A stretch of 64,000 nt of DNA from Spongilla lacustris. Lineage: Eukaryota; Porifera; Demospongiae; Spongillida; Spongillidae. This document shows, in pieces, positions 31,666 to 42,179 of the stretch. Each line of letters begins with the position of its first letter. Positions within the stretch are counted from its first letter, which is position 1. The position numbers were made by a program, and so were the translations under genes. A model generated the notes under the pieces. The model made no database searches and had not been told where the DNA came from. It worked only from the letters and a program-made list of their open reading frames with translations. The DNA lies in NCBI GenBank assembly GCA_949361645.1, contig OX442416.1:438887-502886 (forward strand). Reading direction: 5' to 3'.

Positions 31666-32039
31666 GAGCCAGTTGATTTTGCCACAGAGATCATCTATAT
31701 ATGGATCTCTGATTTTGCCACATCAGAATTATGCTGAGACGACTATGATAGCTAGTATACATATAGTGAGAGTGAATTATATACGCCAGGTGCCTAGCAA
31801 TTTGTGAAAATGTAACCCATGCAGCCGTCATATACCTCCGCTCCATGCAACCTCTTTTGAGACGTACAACCCACACGTGATACGATCGTACATGGAAGCA
31901 ATTAATGCCGCCGTAAAATGAAAAACTTTGTGGAAAAGTACAAGTTGATAAGCATGAAGCTTGAGTACGTTAGACAATTTAAATCCCCTTCAATGTGCCA
32001 ATGTGCGCATTTCCAATGTGAGTCGGCCATATTTGTCGC

Positions 32040-32155
32040 CGATACTCCCCCAAACTGCATCGATCTGGTTTGGCAATGAATGCTAATTACCTGGTGTGGA
32101 CGCACCCCCAATCCAGATCGATCCGGTTTGTGGTTGCTAGCTTTTAGCGGCAGCC
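32040..32155. repeat. dispersed repeat, second copy
   Basis: Reverse complement matches 19640-19745 (CTAGCAACCACAA, ATCTGGATTGGGGGT, AAACC..ATGCAGTT). Confidence 0.6.
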
Positions 32156-32159
32156 ACAA

Positions 32160-33240
32160 CTTCTCACGCACGGACCACACCCCCTCGTGGCAACATTAAC
32201 CAATTAATGCCTAAATATGGCTTGCATTGACAGGTAACAGTGATAAACTGATTCTCCACAAAAATTTTGTGTGGCAGGAAGGGATAATCTAAGACACCCA
32301 CAGAAGCCGTGTTTGTGAAGAACTCATTGGGTTGTGGTCACTTCAGTAAACACTTAGTCAAAATGGCTTTAATTAGAAAGTGGTTTCAGATACCTACAGG
32401 GGGGACTCGCAAATGGAGACTTTTCGCACCTCGCAGATGCGCAACATTCATAATAACTGCCATTTGATATAACCATGCCAACTTCAGTACTACGTATAAT
32501 ATTCATTGGCTGCTGAAAACGTAGTAATGCTTCTTAATCCGCACCTATTTGCTAGCTTGCCTCTCCACGCCCTGCCTACTTTTAGCTTGCCTTCATTATA
32601 CGAGGCTATGTGTACCTAATACCTGCTGCACGCTAACTTCCAGTCATAATCTTCAACCTTGCTTTGTTACCGTGGTGGAAGGATGGACACAACCTGAATA
32701 CCCAAGCTATTGAAGCTCTTATTATGACTGGATGTCCCCGGGTGTCCAATTGTACCCTCGGGTGGACACTCAGGACAATAGCATTATAAAAGCTACGATA
32801 GTACGGTTTGATACTTCGGCCAGAGATATCTCTGCTCCTGCTCCATCTACCAGTGGGCTACTGTACAAATCAGACAATAGCAATCTCTTGGTAATAACAA
32901 TGCAAAAAAGGTCAACGCACCGCCCTGTACTATTTTTCATGCGCGTATACAACTAGTACGCACGTATAAGAGGTTACTTCTATCCGTGGCATGTGCATAA
33001 AACTAGAGCTTAATAATTTGCGACTAAAACAGATGGTATGCAGAGGATGATTCAATGATGGGGGGAAGTTTTACACATGTCAATATTTTGGCCGCATGAA
33101 TGACATACATGTATCACGTGCGTTAATGTAATTAAAAGTATACAAATCTCTTACAATGAGCTGCAAACATCAAACCAGATTTTAGTTTAACAAATCACCA
33201 ACTGAATTGCAATGATGTAATCTGTAAGACAAATCATTAC
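32160..33240. other. no gene recognised
   Basis: No convincing exon. CCAGTCATAAT at 32639 and its inverted copy ATTATGACTGG at 32719-32729 bound a 90-bp segment that may be a tiny MITE. Confidence 0.4.
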
Positions 33241-33242
33241 AG

Positions 33243-33325
33243 AGATAACAACATTCTCCATAAGAAAGTTGGTTGCATGTAGGATTGGAAGGCAATGTAG
33301 TGATTTAAAAAGAAGGGTCTAATAT
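33243..33325. mobile_element. foldback family FB, single arm (copy 2)
   Basis: CAACATTCTCCATAAGAAAG, TTGGTTGCATGTAGGATTGG and GGCAATG match the FB arm; the second arm is missing. Confidence 0.7.
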
Positions 33326-33847
33326 CTTTTTGAATCAGATGGAGAGATGCATAGGTTCAACTGGAGCGTGGATTTGGATGTGGGACGAAAAGCTGACCTA
33401 ACGCCGAGGTACCAGTCATCAGGATTAGTCTAACTCCATAACCATAATATCCATTCTACTGATGCATCACCATTCGTCGCTACTCAGCATTATCTGGCTC
33501 GAAAACAGGATAAGGAGAAGGGATCCTAGCTGCAAGTGCAGCTTTACATCCCCTCGTGGGCAGGAAGTGGTCAAGTGTAGAGCAGCTAGTTGAGCTCTTT
33601 TCTTTTCCGTTTATCTCTGTTCTCGACGTCCCAGTTACGGTATACGTTAATTCAACTGAATGGTACAAAAATTAAAAACCTACAGCTGGGTTATACGTGG
33701 AACACATCGGGGCATGCAGATTTTAGAAGTCAGAGTGTGCACGCGATATTTAGCTGAGATGAGGATGTTTAAGCAGGTTATATAAAGGTGCCATAATTAG
33801 CCGTACCCACTTACAGATGACAATAAATGGTGCACAGCACGGGCCTC

Positions 33848-34103
33848 AACCATGCGGGACTGAATGGCGTCCGCTTTCGGCCGATTCAACCATGGTTGAA
33901 TCGGCCAAAAGCGGACAGCACCCCCTCCCCCCCCCACTGGTTGAATCGGCCGAAAGCGGACAGCACCCCCTCCCCCCCCACTGGTTGAATCGGTCCAAAA
34001 GCGGACAGCCCCCCCCCCCCAGCGGACAGCGTATTCGCGGCTGTCAAATGGCGCCCCCTTGCCCTATCCTGGCCCCCTTCCAGAAAAGCTGGGGACGCCC
34101 ATG
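33848..34103. mobile_element. poly-C MITE with GGTTGAATCGGCC tandem units
   Basis: Three copies of a 45-50 bp unit GGTTGAATCGGCCGAAAGCGG plus ACAGCACCCCC and a C tract, then GGCTGTCAAATGGCGCCC and an end GCTGGGGACGCCCATG. The last 60 bp match, inverted, the MITE at 61539-61696. Confidence 0.65.
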
Positions 34104-34125
34104 TACGCTTATCGAGAGTTACATT

Positions 34126-34500
34126 AGTAACTCTCATATAGGATTTGACCCCGATTATGAAGTCATTAAAAAAACGCGACCCGCTTCTATCACAACTCCC
34201 GACGAGCGGATGGCTTACTATGTTATTGTCGTCGTACAAGAAGGCAACAACAAGCAGTTTCGTGTTTGTTTGATGTCACAAAACCGTGTGGTTGTAGAGA
34301 ACAAAACAATTTTCGAAACTCGTACCCAGTCCCACGTATTTCTCGTTCTTCTTCTTCTTCTTCTTCTTGTTCTTGACCACGCATAACTCGGGATAGGAAC
34401 ACTTTTAAGAAATGAAAATCACACCAATGGCTTCAGAATTAGTTGGCATTCTCGCTTCTGTGGTCAAAACGTCTCGAGGCTACATGACTTATATCGGTGG
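34126..34500 (+). promoter_or_regulatory. conserved leader of the KADPE-repeat family, copy A
   Basis: Shared with 41340-41660 (minus), 45690-45960 (minus), 58215-58560 and 59893-60205. Conserved blocks are TTTGACCCCGATTATGAAGT, a CGACCCGCTT block, GTCACAAAACC, GTAGAGAACAAAAC, CGTACCCAGTCCCAC, a (CTT)n tract, CATAACTCGGGATAGGAACA and CACACCAATGGCTTC. In three copies it lies 200-260 bp before an ATG that opens KADPE-type repeats, so it is probably promoter plus 5' UTR of a multi-copy element. Promoter function is inferred. Confidence 0.55.
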
Positions 34501-34757
34501 TTGTGTTAGCAAATCATGTATAGTTAAGCTTACTGCACTGACACGACTCGGATAGGTCCTACTTCGCTCTTTATACGAAGTACTAGCAGTATACATCATG
34601 TAATCAAATGTGTACGGTCTGGGCACTACACGTAGTGGTAATTAACTGTGGCGGTTATGTATTTTTAATAACATGCACGTGCGTACTATAATCATTCTTG
34701 TTATTCGATCGTTGTAAGTTTGACGGTCTTTGTAATCTAGTGAAGTTGTTTTTCAAA

Positions 34758-36060
34758 ATGCCTTCACGTCAGGAAAACACGAAAGCCAAACGATGAGCAT
34801 AGTACCTCAAAACTAGAGACGACATATTAGATTCAGCCCGAGCAGAACTACAAAGCAGAGCCCAGGCCCGGCGCACACGGTTTCGGTCCCAAAATGGGCA
34901 TGTCTAATATGTGGGCATGTCTGATGCCATAATTCATAGTAGTACTTAACCATTGTATGCACAATTATCGATCGCCTAACTACAACATTACAAAATTATA
35001 TAAATTCATAGTCGTACTTTAACCGTTGTATGAATTTCCTGCTATGCCAACCCTAAGCGTACAGTAATGAAGCTAATACTAGTGATGTTTGCTTACAAAT
35101 GCAACTTCCGAGCATGCATTTAGTGCGCTCCGTAGGATTAAAAGCTATCTACGAAGCACAATGAGCCAGGTGAGATTAAGCTCTCACTGATATCATCAAC
35201 CTAGAGAACATCGCAGATGACTTTTGTCAGCAGTTCGCAGCATAGGACAAAGGTATTTGGCAATCCTTGATACTAGTAATGATAACCAAAGTCCCCTAAT
35301 ACTTAAAGAGCTTGAATCTTGATCAGTTAATTTGCTTTTGCCACACCCTTGTTCGCATTGTCCGGTTACATATGATTCTATTTTTGCATCTTATAGAACA
35401 CGGGCCGTGCATGTGCTTCGAAAGAAAACGTCAACACACGCGCGCGCGCGCGCCTTGCATGGGGCCACGCCCACACTAATATTTAATAATTGGCCGCACC
35501 AACTTTGGACCGAGTGCGCCGGGCCTGGAGCCGGAAAAGAAGCGGGCCTCTCAACGTGAAAACTATCGAGCAGAGCCTGAAAAGAAACGGACCTCTCGAT
35601 GCGCAAGGTATCGAGATGCGATTAGTAGGGGGGGGGGGAGGGTGCTGTCTGCTTCTGGCCCGATACAAAATGCGTTCGTGGGTTCGATCGCTCGATCGTA
35701 CTGGGGAATAACCTCTCTTCTATTTCGACCGCCCCTTAAAGCCCCCTCAGATCCTGAAAAGGAACGGACCTCTCGACGTGCAAGGTATCGAGCAGATCCT
35801 GAAAAAAGACAGCGATATTGCCATAGTCCTGAACGTGCATCTCGCTCGGCGAAAAGAGTTAAGGTCACTCAAAGGTATGTCGTACCTTTACAACCTCCCT
35901 CTCATATCAAGATGGATTACTTAACATGCTACGAGACGACAACTCTTTCTACGGATCTGTGTCTAGACCTGCTTACAGTACTTTGGATTCATATTGGTCT
36001 CGACTCTCGAGCGACGGTAGAAAAACCCTGAATATAATCCGAAACACACTTCATTCCATT
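34758..36060 (+). pseudogene. KADPE-repeat protein, copy A, interrupted by two insertions
   Basis: ATG at 34758 opens MPSRQENTKAKR and a stop; later frames give the repeat units: EPEKKRASQRENYRAEPEKK (35530-35590), DPEKERTSRRARYRADPEKR (35752-35810), then SPERASRSAKRVKVTQ. The unit of 15 residues (NYRAEPEKKRTSQRE) is the type I know from many sponge predicted proteins. A TIR element (34863-35527) and a poly-G segment (35625-35750) break the reading frame. Downstream, 35945-36060 reads RPAYSTLDSYWSRL and IHAQYSLAPNVKFYKHM and may be the next exon. Function is unknown; association with Helitron-like genes elsewhere is recollection, not evidence here. Confidence 0.6.
34858..35532. mobile_element. 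665-bp TIR element CAGGCCCGGCGCAC with 5-bp duplication
   Basis: Element 34863-35527 starts CAGGCCCGGCGCACACGG and ends CGAGTGCGCCGGGCCTG. It is flanked by GAGCC at 34858-34862 and 35528-35532. The paralogous copy B at 40.9 kb lacks the insert and keeps a single GAGCC, which proves insertion. It carries a CG-alternating tract (CGCGCGCG near 35440). CAG...CTG ends recall hAT elements but the duplication is 5 bp, so class is uncertain. Confidence 0.85.
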
Positions 36061-36179
36061 CACGCGCAATACTCGCTTGCACCCAATGTAAAATTCTACA
36101 AACACATGACAATGCGTGACATTATATAGACCTTTTTCATGTGTCACAAGATAATTAACTAGATCACGTGTAATACCGG

Positions 36180-36374
36180 TTGCGGCCATCTTGGTGCACA
36201 GGAAGTGATTGTAACTATGGCATTGTGTGCAGTAAAATTGGGTGTTACAAGCGTTCCGACCGTGACAAAGATGTGTCGTTCTATCGAATACCTGCTGTTA
36301 TCAACCAAATTGGAGGTGAGCGTGAACGGGAGCTCAGTGAACGACGAAGAGACGGCTCCTCGGCGGCTCTCTAA
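36180..36374 (+). CDS. THAP-type zinc-finger exon fragment
   Basis: The frame reads YGIVCSKIGCYKRSDRDKD, VSFYRIPAVINQ and ERERELSERRRDG. Cys-x4-Cys, then a VSF-x-R-x-P block and an ELSxxRR block, is the N-terminal half of THAP domains of the kind found in transposase-derived proteins. The C-x2-H half is absent; the frame ends soon after. It is probably a decayed first exon. Confidence 0.5.
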   Translation: MRPSWCTGSDCNYGIVCSKIGCYKRSDRDKDVSFYRIPAVINQIGGERERELSERRRDGSSAAL

Positions 36375-36754
36375 AGTATTTATGGTTTTACCAACTGCGG
36401 CTGCCATCAATCATAACCAACCCCCTTGGCACGAAATTAATCAATTACATAGGATCATTACTAGTACTTAAATGCTAGAAGCTTGGCATCAGCATGGGAT
36501 CGTTAATAAACTACACGATAATCTTTTTTTTATGCCTGACCTCACAATAACCAGTTACCTGATATAGCTTGAGGTTGGATACTTTGACATTGTACTCCTA
36601 AATGTATGACAAAGAAGACCTATGACAGTTTTTTTTTTTAAATCCAAGGACGGTATTAAAATATTCAGTTCCAGTCACTGTGAATAGCTTAAGTGCATAT
36701 CAGTAGCAGCAGAAAGGAATGTGCGGATTCTGTGTTCTCACGTGACATGCGTGG

Positions 36755-37515
36755 CTCCTAGTATATGGGGAATGTTATGCGTTGTGAGACGTACACTACT
36801 GGATAGGTGTGTCACTGCGATGGTGACTGCCTGACTGACCCGAAGCGTGTGACCGCGTTGTGATCGCGTGTCGTGATAGTGATTTTGGATCGCTTGAGAT
36901 TATGGCATTCCCTGGGATTGTTTGAGCTTGGCTTACGAGCATCGCGCCAGCTTAAATTTTCTTTTTTGTCTTTTTAGCCTCACGATGCTGTTAATCATGC
37001 CCTGTGATTTTGGTCACGTGAATGGATGCGAGTGGGATTGACTGGGGATCTCGCGGGTAGGTCTGTGTTAATATTAATAAAATCTCATCCCGAGATCCAC
37101 GAGATGTCAAGGATAACAACAAAACGTCAGGTTTGCGACATCGCCTTTAACTATACGTGATTCTGGTGGCGGCCTTGACTTTACTTGATTTCGCTGTCAT
37201 CCTGATGAGATTTTGGATTTCAGGATTATTATTATTATTATTTAGGACCAGCCTGATGAGGTCTTGGATTCCAGGATTATTTTTTTACGCCCTTAACCAG
37301 TTGATACCTCACCGATCCCCGCACAATCCCAGCAGTCACAATCTCGTAAACATTTTATCACTACCCACAAATATGCAACGCCACCAATCGCCAGCTTGCC
37401 ACGATCTCTCCACTCGCAATGTCGTGCATGACCACGCGTGGTCATCATCACAGCAGTGACACACCTACCCCCACCGTACACCTCACCACGCGTAACATTC
37501 CCCATATACTCTCCT
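36755..37515. mobile_element. 751-bp TIR element AGTATATGGGGAATGTTA with 5-bp duplication
   Basis: Element 36760-37510; left end AGTATATGGGGAATGTTATG, right end CGTAACATTCCCCATATACT; flanks CTCCT at 36755-36759 and 37511-37515. Inner parts of the arms (TAGGTGTGTCACTG) are also inverted. Two GATGAG-TTTGGATT-CAGGATTATT direct repeats lie at 37203-37285. There is no gene. Confidence 0.75.
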
Positions 37516-37519
37516 AACT

Positions 37520-38080
37520 AATGTGTAGGTTAATGTGTAGGGTTGATACGAGCTCTTTAGAGAGGCGGGTATGCTCCAGCCTTGATTGGTGCGTATAAGG
37601 TTTATATTGTGTCACATGATCCCTTTTTAAATTTGACTAAATTGTTTTCACATAGCTACTCCTCAGTACATCTATGCTACTCGTGAAAATGAATCACAAA
37701 ACATATAAAATTGAGCCCTTCTTATATTGATATGGGCTGCACTGCCAACTGTTATCTACCAAGTATGAGAGATTTATTTCTGTAAATATTCATCGGCTCT
37801 TGTGCCATCTCCATACTGCACCCAGTAGACATGCATGTGAGTAGCCATTAATGAGGAATTTAAAATAATTTGGGAGGGGGGGGGGGGGGGCATTATTGCT
37901 GTCCCGCAAGGGGGCCGGCCATATACACGTTTCAACGTTTCATTGAGGACTGAATCATGTATAATTGTCCAGCTTTAAAGTTATGATTAGAAACACGTAT
38001 ACAGTGCTACCAATAAAAATTCCAAAGTTTCTTCGATGGACCATTTGAATTCCCATGGCAATCAAAAATTCCTTGGTAGG
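37520..38080. other. no gene recognised
   Basis: AT-rich sequence with a poly-G tract at 37875-37890. Confidence 0.5.
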
Positions 38081-38097
38081 CAACAAAATTTAAATTC

Positions 38098-38228
38098 TTA
38101 CAGCGAGCTCATGTGCTCTCTCTCTTAGTCTTACAGCGAGCTCATGTGCTCTCTCTCTTAGTCTTACAGCGAGCTCCATGTGCTCTCTCTCAGTCTTACA
38201 GCGAGCTCCATGTGCTCTCTCTTAGTGT
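38098..38228. repeat. about 35-bp tandem repeat
   Basis: Four copies of CTTACAGCGAGCTCATGTGC plus TCTCTCTCTTAG with small length changes. Confidence 0.85.
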
Positions 38229-38423
38229 CTAAGCTTAATGGCATCGACAGAGACTTTCTTGCAACCTGTGCACACAAACCGGTTCTTTCTTTATTAGAAG
38301 GGCGGACCTAGGACTTTGGTAGGAGCGGTTCGAATTTAATTAAGCAAATATGAATCTAATTAAGCGTGTTACAGCTTTTAAACAAAATAAACGTGTAGAC
38401 ATTGGCAATTTTATGTGTACTGT

Positions 38424-38903
38424 AAAGCATAGTTCACAAATTGACGCAAGTCCCCGCGACGCGATGCGATGCGACGTCGCAGGAATAGAGCTCTTTCATT
38501 GCGTAACTTAATAGCATTCATCTTCAAAATAGTCTGCCATATTGGTGCTCGGAGAAGTATGGGATTACTTCAGAGTGTCGTTTAAATATATATTATTGTG
38601 GTCTAACACATGACTAACATTTGTAAAAATACTTGTGCCCTCGGAGCGCGAGTTATACGTATCAAAAGTACCAAAACTATATTTCCGAGCACCAATATGG
38701 CGGACAATAAAGCAATTAACGCAATTAAAGCCCACGCGTCATGTGACCATGAAAGAGCTGTATCGAGTCCTGCGACGTCGCAGAGTAAACCACGCCCGAT
38801 ACTAGTACGTTATTAAAAAGTGACGGCCGAGCCCAGTGCAGAACTTTTTTTCATTCATCGCGACGCATCGTGGGCTCATGCGTCATATTGTGAACCAGGC
38901 TTT
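38424..38903. mobile_element. TIR/foldback element, about 476 bp
   Basis: Left end AGCATAGTTCACAAATTGAC, right end (inverted) AGCCTGGTTCACAATATGAC. Further inward, GCGACGTCGCAGGA, GAGCTCTTTCAT and GCCATATTGGTGCTCGG are also mirrored, giving arms of about 150 bp or more. Flanks TAA/TTA leave the target duplication ambiguous. Confidence 0.7.
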
Positions 38904-38909
38904 AAAGCA

Positions 38910-39780
38910 CTGATAATTTGCCATATGCGCTAAAGCAAAGTCCCATAGCCAAAATAGAGGCGGTGGTGAAATCTCACAAATACCAGAAAATCAAGTAGAC
39001 ATACCGAAACTGATAAATAAAGAATAGCAACAAATGGTATTGAAATATTCAAGTGTTGACTGAAAGTGTTCCTCAGGTACTTGTGCTGGTTTCTCTCCAG
39101 TACTTGGCAATGTGGAAAATTGAAGTTATACAGTACCGTATAACGCATGAATTCTTTTGTTATACACGCGCAATACACTCGTGTACGCATGTTATACACG
39201 CAAGGTGCATGGATACTATATACGCTGCATTTTTGTATAACAATAGAATACACATGCAGTATAACGTATGTATAACATGAGTGTGGTGTGTATTCGTGTA
39301 TGTATAACATGAGTACTCGGTGTATAACTAGGAGTATTCTATATTGTGGTTACATTTGCTGTTTCACCCAATTCCGCAGATACTTGTTTACACTGTCCGG
39401 ACATTACATGGCTACACATACCACTTTCTTCAACCCACTTATTCTCGTGTATTCAGCCCGCCTTTTTTTGTTCACTTGACTCGCATTCTTCAGGATTTTA
39501 ATTACAATATACAATACACATTGCCAAACAAAAAAGAGTGTAATGTTCTCAGAAGCACACAAGGCGTAGGCGGCGATCGGAGAGCCCAGAACACGCGTTG
39601 CTTATTCAGCCTCTGATGAGTATTATGAGTGGCTTTCCCAAGGCTGCAGTAAAGTAAAACAAACTTTGGCAGGCGAGTAAATATAAAAACGTACTTGTAG
39701 TTCCCTGCGCTGCAGCTTGCATGATCACGCGGAGGACGCAGCTGCTAGGAGATTATGTCGAAATTATTGCCGATTTCCAT
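38910..39780. other. no gene recognised
   Basis: Contains a region with recurring GTTATACACGC / GTATAACATGAG words (39120-39330) but no array. Overlapping frames of up to 126 codons have no recognisable motif. Confidence 0.4.
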
Positions 39781-39786
39781 GGATAT

Positions 39787-40151
39787 GTACACAGTGGCGG
39801 ATCCAGGGGGGGGGGGGCACTCGGGGCACGTGCCCCCTCCCCCCCCCCTCCATTTATAAATTCATAACTTTTCGGGCCACATTATATAATATAGCTGCAC
39901 GATTGCGCTGCCTATTGATATCCGCACGCATGAACTCTACTACTGTACTATATCCCGGGCCCCCCGATACGCGATCATACTCCCCCCCCCCCCCCCCGCT
40001 TTTCGTTTTGGGCCATAAATCGACAGCACCCCCCCCCCCCCCCCCCCTTTTCGTATCGGGCCAGAAGCCGACACCACCCCACCCCACCCCCAGCCACACC
40101 CACCATCCGTGCCCCCCCCCCCCCCTAACACCTGTATCCGCCGCTGGTACA
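39787..40151. mobile_element. poly-G/C MITE with CAGTGGCGGATCCAGG ends
   Basis: Element 39792-40146; left end CAGTGGCGGATCCAGG, right end (inverted) CAGCGGCGGATACAGG; flanks GTACA at 39787-39791 and 40147-40151. The interior is C-tract rich with CAGCACCCCC and CGACACCACCCC. hAT-like ends, 5-bp duplication. Confidence 0.8.
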
Positions 40152-40178
40152 TGTATAAGAGCAAAAGCAAAGTTTTAA

Positions 40179-40477
40179 CAAGTAAATAAAAAACATTCTC
40201 TATGAGAAAGTTGGTAGCATATAGGATTTAAAGGCAATGGTGGTGTAAAAAGGAAGGAAACAAGGGTCTAATAAATAATAAGGGAAAATGGAATATTCCT
40301 ATATTTAGCACACGAACAACATACTATATCCTACATATAGAAATGTGCTAAATATAGGACTATTCCATTTTCCCTTATTATTTATTAGACTCTTGTTTCC
40401 TTCCTTTTTACACCACCATTGCCTTCAAATCCTATATGCTACCAACTTTCTCATAGAGAATGTTTTTATTTACTTGT
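40179..40477. mobile_element. foldback family FB, copy 3
   Basis: CAAGTAAATAAAAAACATTC ... CTATATTTAGCACACG, then the inverted arm ending TTTTTATTTACTTG. Arms are about 145 bp and nearly perfect. It sits directly between a poly-G MITE and KADPE copy B. Confidence 0.9.
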
Positions 40478-40504
40478 TTCATTGATTTTTATTCATACCC
40501 GATT

Positions 40505-41023
40505 ATGAGCCGTATAGCATGTTAAGTAATCCATCTTGATATGAGAGGGAGGTTGTAAAGGTACGACATACCTTTGAGTGACCTTAACTCTTTTCGCCGA
40601 GCGAGATGCACGTTCAGGACTATGGCAATATCGCTGTCTTTTTTCAGGATCTGCTCGATACCTTGCATGTCGAGAGGTCCGTTCCTTTTCAGGATCTGAG
40701 GGGGCTTTAAGGGGCGGCCGAAATAGAAGAGAGGTTATTAATTGTCGCCCCAGCGCGATCGAACCCACGAACACATTTTGTATCCAGCCAGATCCAGACA
40801 GCACCGTCTCCCCCCCCCCCCCCTACTAATTGCATTTCGATACCTTGTGCGTCGAGAGGTCCGTTTCTTTTCAGGCTCTGCTCGATAGTTTTCACGTTGA
40901 GAGGGCCGCTTCTTTTCAGGCTCTGCTTTGTAGTTCCGCTCGGGCTGAATCTAATACGTCGTCTCTAGTTTTGAGGTACTATGCTTGTCGTTTGGCTTTC
41001 TTCTTTTCCTGACGTGAAGGCAT
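40505..41023 (-). pseudogene. KADPE-repeat protein, copy B
   Basis: Inverted paralogue of copy A. ATG at 41021-41023 opens MPSRQEKKKAKRQA and a stop. A second frame gives NYKAEPEKKRPSQRENYRAE and EPEKKRTSRRTRYR, then after a poly-G segment DPEKERTSRHARYRADPEKR and SPERASRSAKRVKVTQ. It shares the poly-G insertion with copy A but lacks the 34863-35527 element. Frameshifts make it a pseudogene. Confidence 0.65.
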
Positions 41024-41339
41024 TTTGAAAAAAAAAAAAACAACTTCTTCACTAAGTTACAAAGAGCGTCAAACTTACAACGATTGAATAACAAGAATGA
41101 TTATAGTACGCACGTGCACGTTATTAAAAATACATAACCGCCAGTTAATTACCACTACGTGTAGTGCCCAGACCGTACACATTTGATATATACTGCTAGT
41201 ACTTCATATAAAGAGCGAAGTAGGACCTATCCGAGTCGTGTCAGTGCAGTAAGCTTAACTATACGTGATTTGCTAACACAACCACCGATATATGTCATGT
41301 AGCCTCGAGATGTTTTGACCACAGAAGCAAGAATGCCAA

Positions 41340-41660
41340 CGAAGTCTGAAGCCATTGGCGTGATTTTCATTTCTTAAAAGTGTTCCTATCCCAAGTTATG
41401 CGTGGTCAAGAACAAGAAGAAGAAGAAGAAGAAGAACGAGAAATACGTGGGACTGGGTACGAGTTTCGAAAATTGTTTTGTTCTCTACAACCACGCGGTT
41501 TTGTGACATCAAACAAACACGAAACTGCTTGTTGTTGCCTTCTTGTACGACGACGATAACAAGGTAAGCCATCCGCTCGTCGAGAGACTTGTTAGAAGCG
41601 GGTCGCGTTTTTTAATGACATTCATAATCGGGGTCAAATCCTATATGAGAGTTACTAACA
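41340..41660 (-). promoter_or_regulatory. conserved leader, copy B
   Basis: Over about 320 bp it closely matches copy A, including the (CTT)n tract and the GTACCCAGTCCCACGTATTTC block, in inverted orientation and the same position upstream of the copy-B ATG. Confidence 0.55.
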
Positions 41661-41933
41661 TAACTCTCGATATGACGGTTTATACGACCACTTACGCGAT
41701 GGTTCAGATGTTTCATATGGCATTCCAACGAGGGGGATGTACCCCTTCTCTGATTAATGCAACAGGCATAACTCACATGCGCAACAAATAGAAAAAAAAC
41801 ATGCTAACCTTTGGGTTACCACCTTTTGTTCTACCGAGTGACACAGCAAGTTACTCCTTTCCTTTTGCGCGTGAAACAGGTTAAGAAAACATAAGCAAAC
41901 AGAGCAACGTCCAACGATTGATTTGCGGCATAC

Positions 41934-42168
41934 CTTTTTCAGCACTCGAGGCATCACAAGTAGAAGCATGTGACTCAAAGCTCGTAGAAGTAAATCTGAA
42001 TGCGTCACATAACCTAGATCACATAATTTACGCACACAAATAAGAATACGAAGAGGACATACGAATAGTACATTACCGTGTTGGTAGAGGTCATACCTCG
42101 CAAAGGAACAAAGCAGAAAAATGATCGAGATAAGTTACCGAGTCCTGTTCAGGTCTAGGACCAGCCAT
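41934..42168 (-). CDS. possible first exons of a minus-strand gene
   Basis: Exon 42097-42168 starts ATG and reads MAGPRPEQDSVTYLDHFSAL then FLCE before GTATGACC (phase 0). A second possible exon 41934-41973 (SHASTCDASSAEKG) with a GTATGCC donor follows in phase. Later exons would fall into the repeat copy B and were not found. Confidence 0.35.
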
Positions 42169-42179
42169 GCAAGGAGAGT

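Noticed and set aside
39854..40178. Gly-rich and Pro-rich frames near 40 kb
   Set aside because: They are translations of poly-G/C tracts in a MITE.
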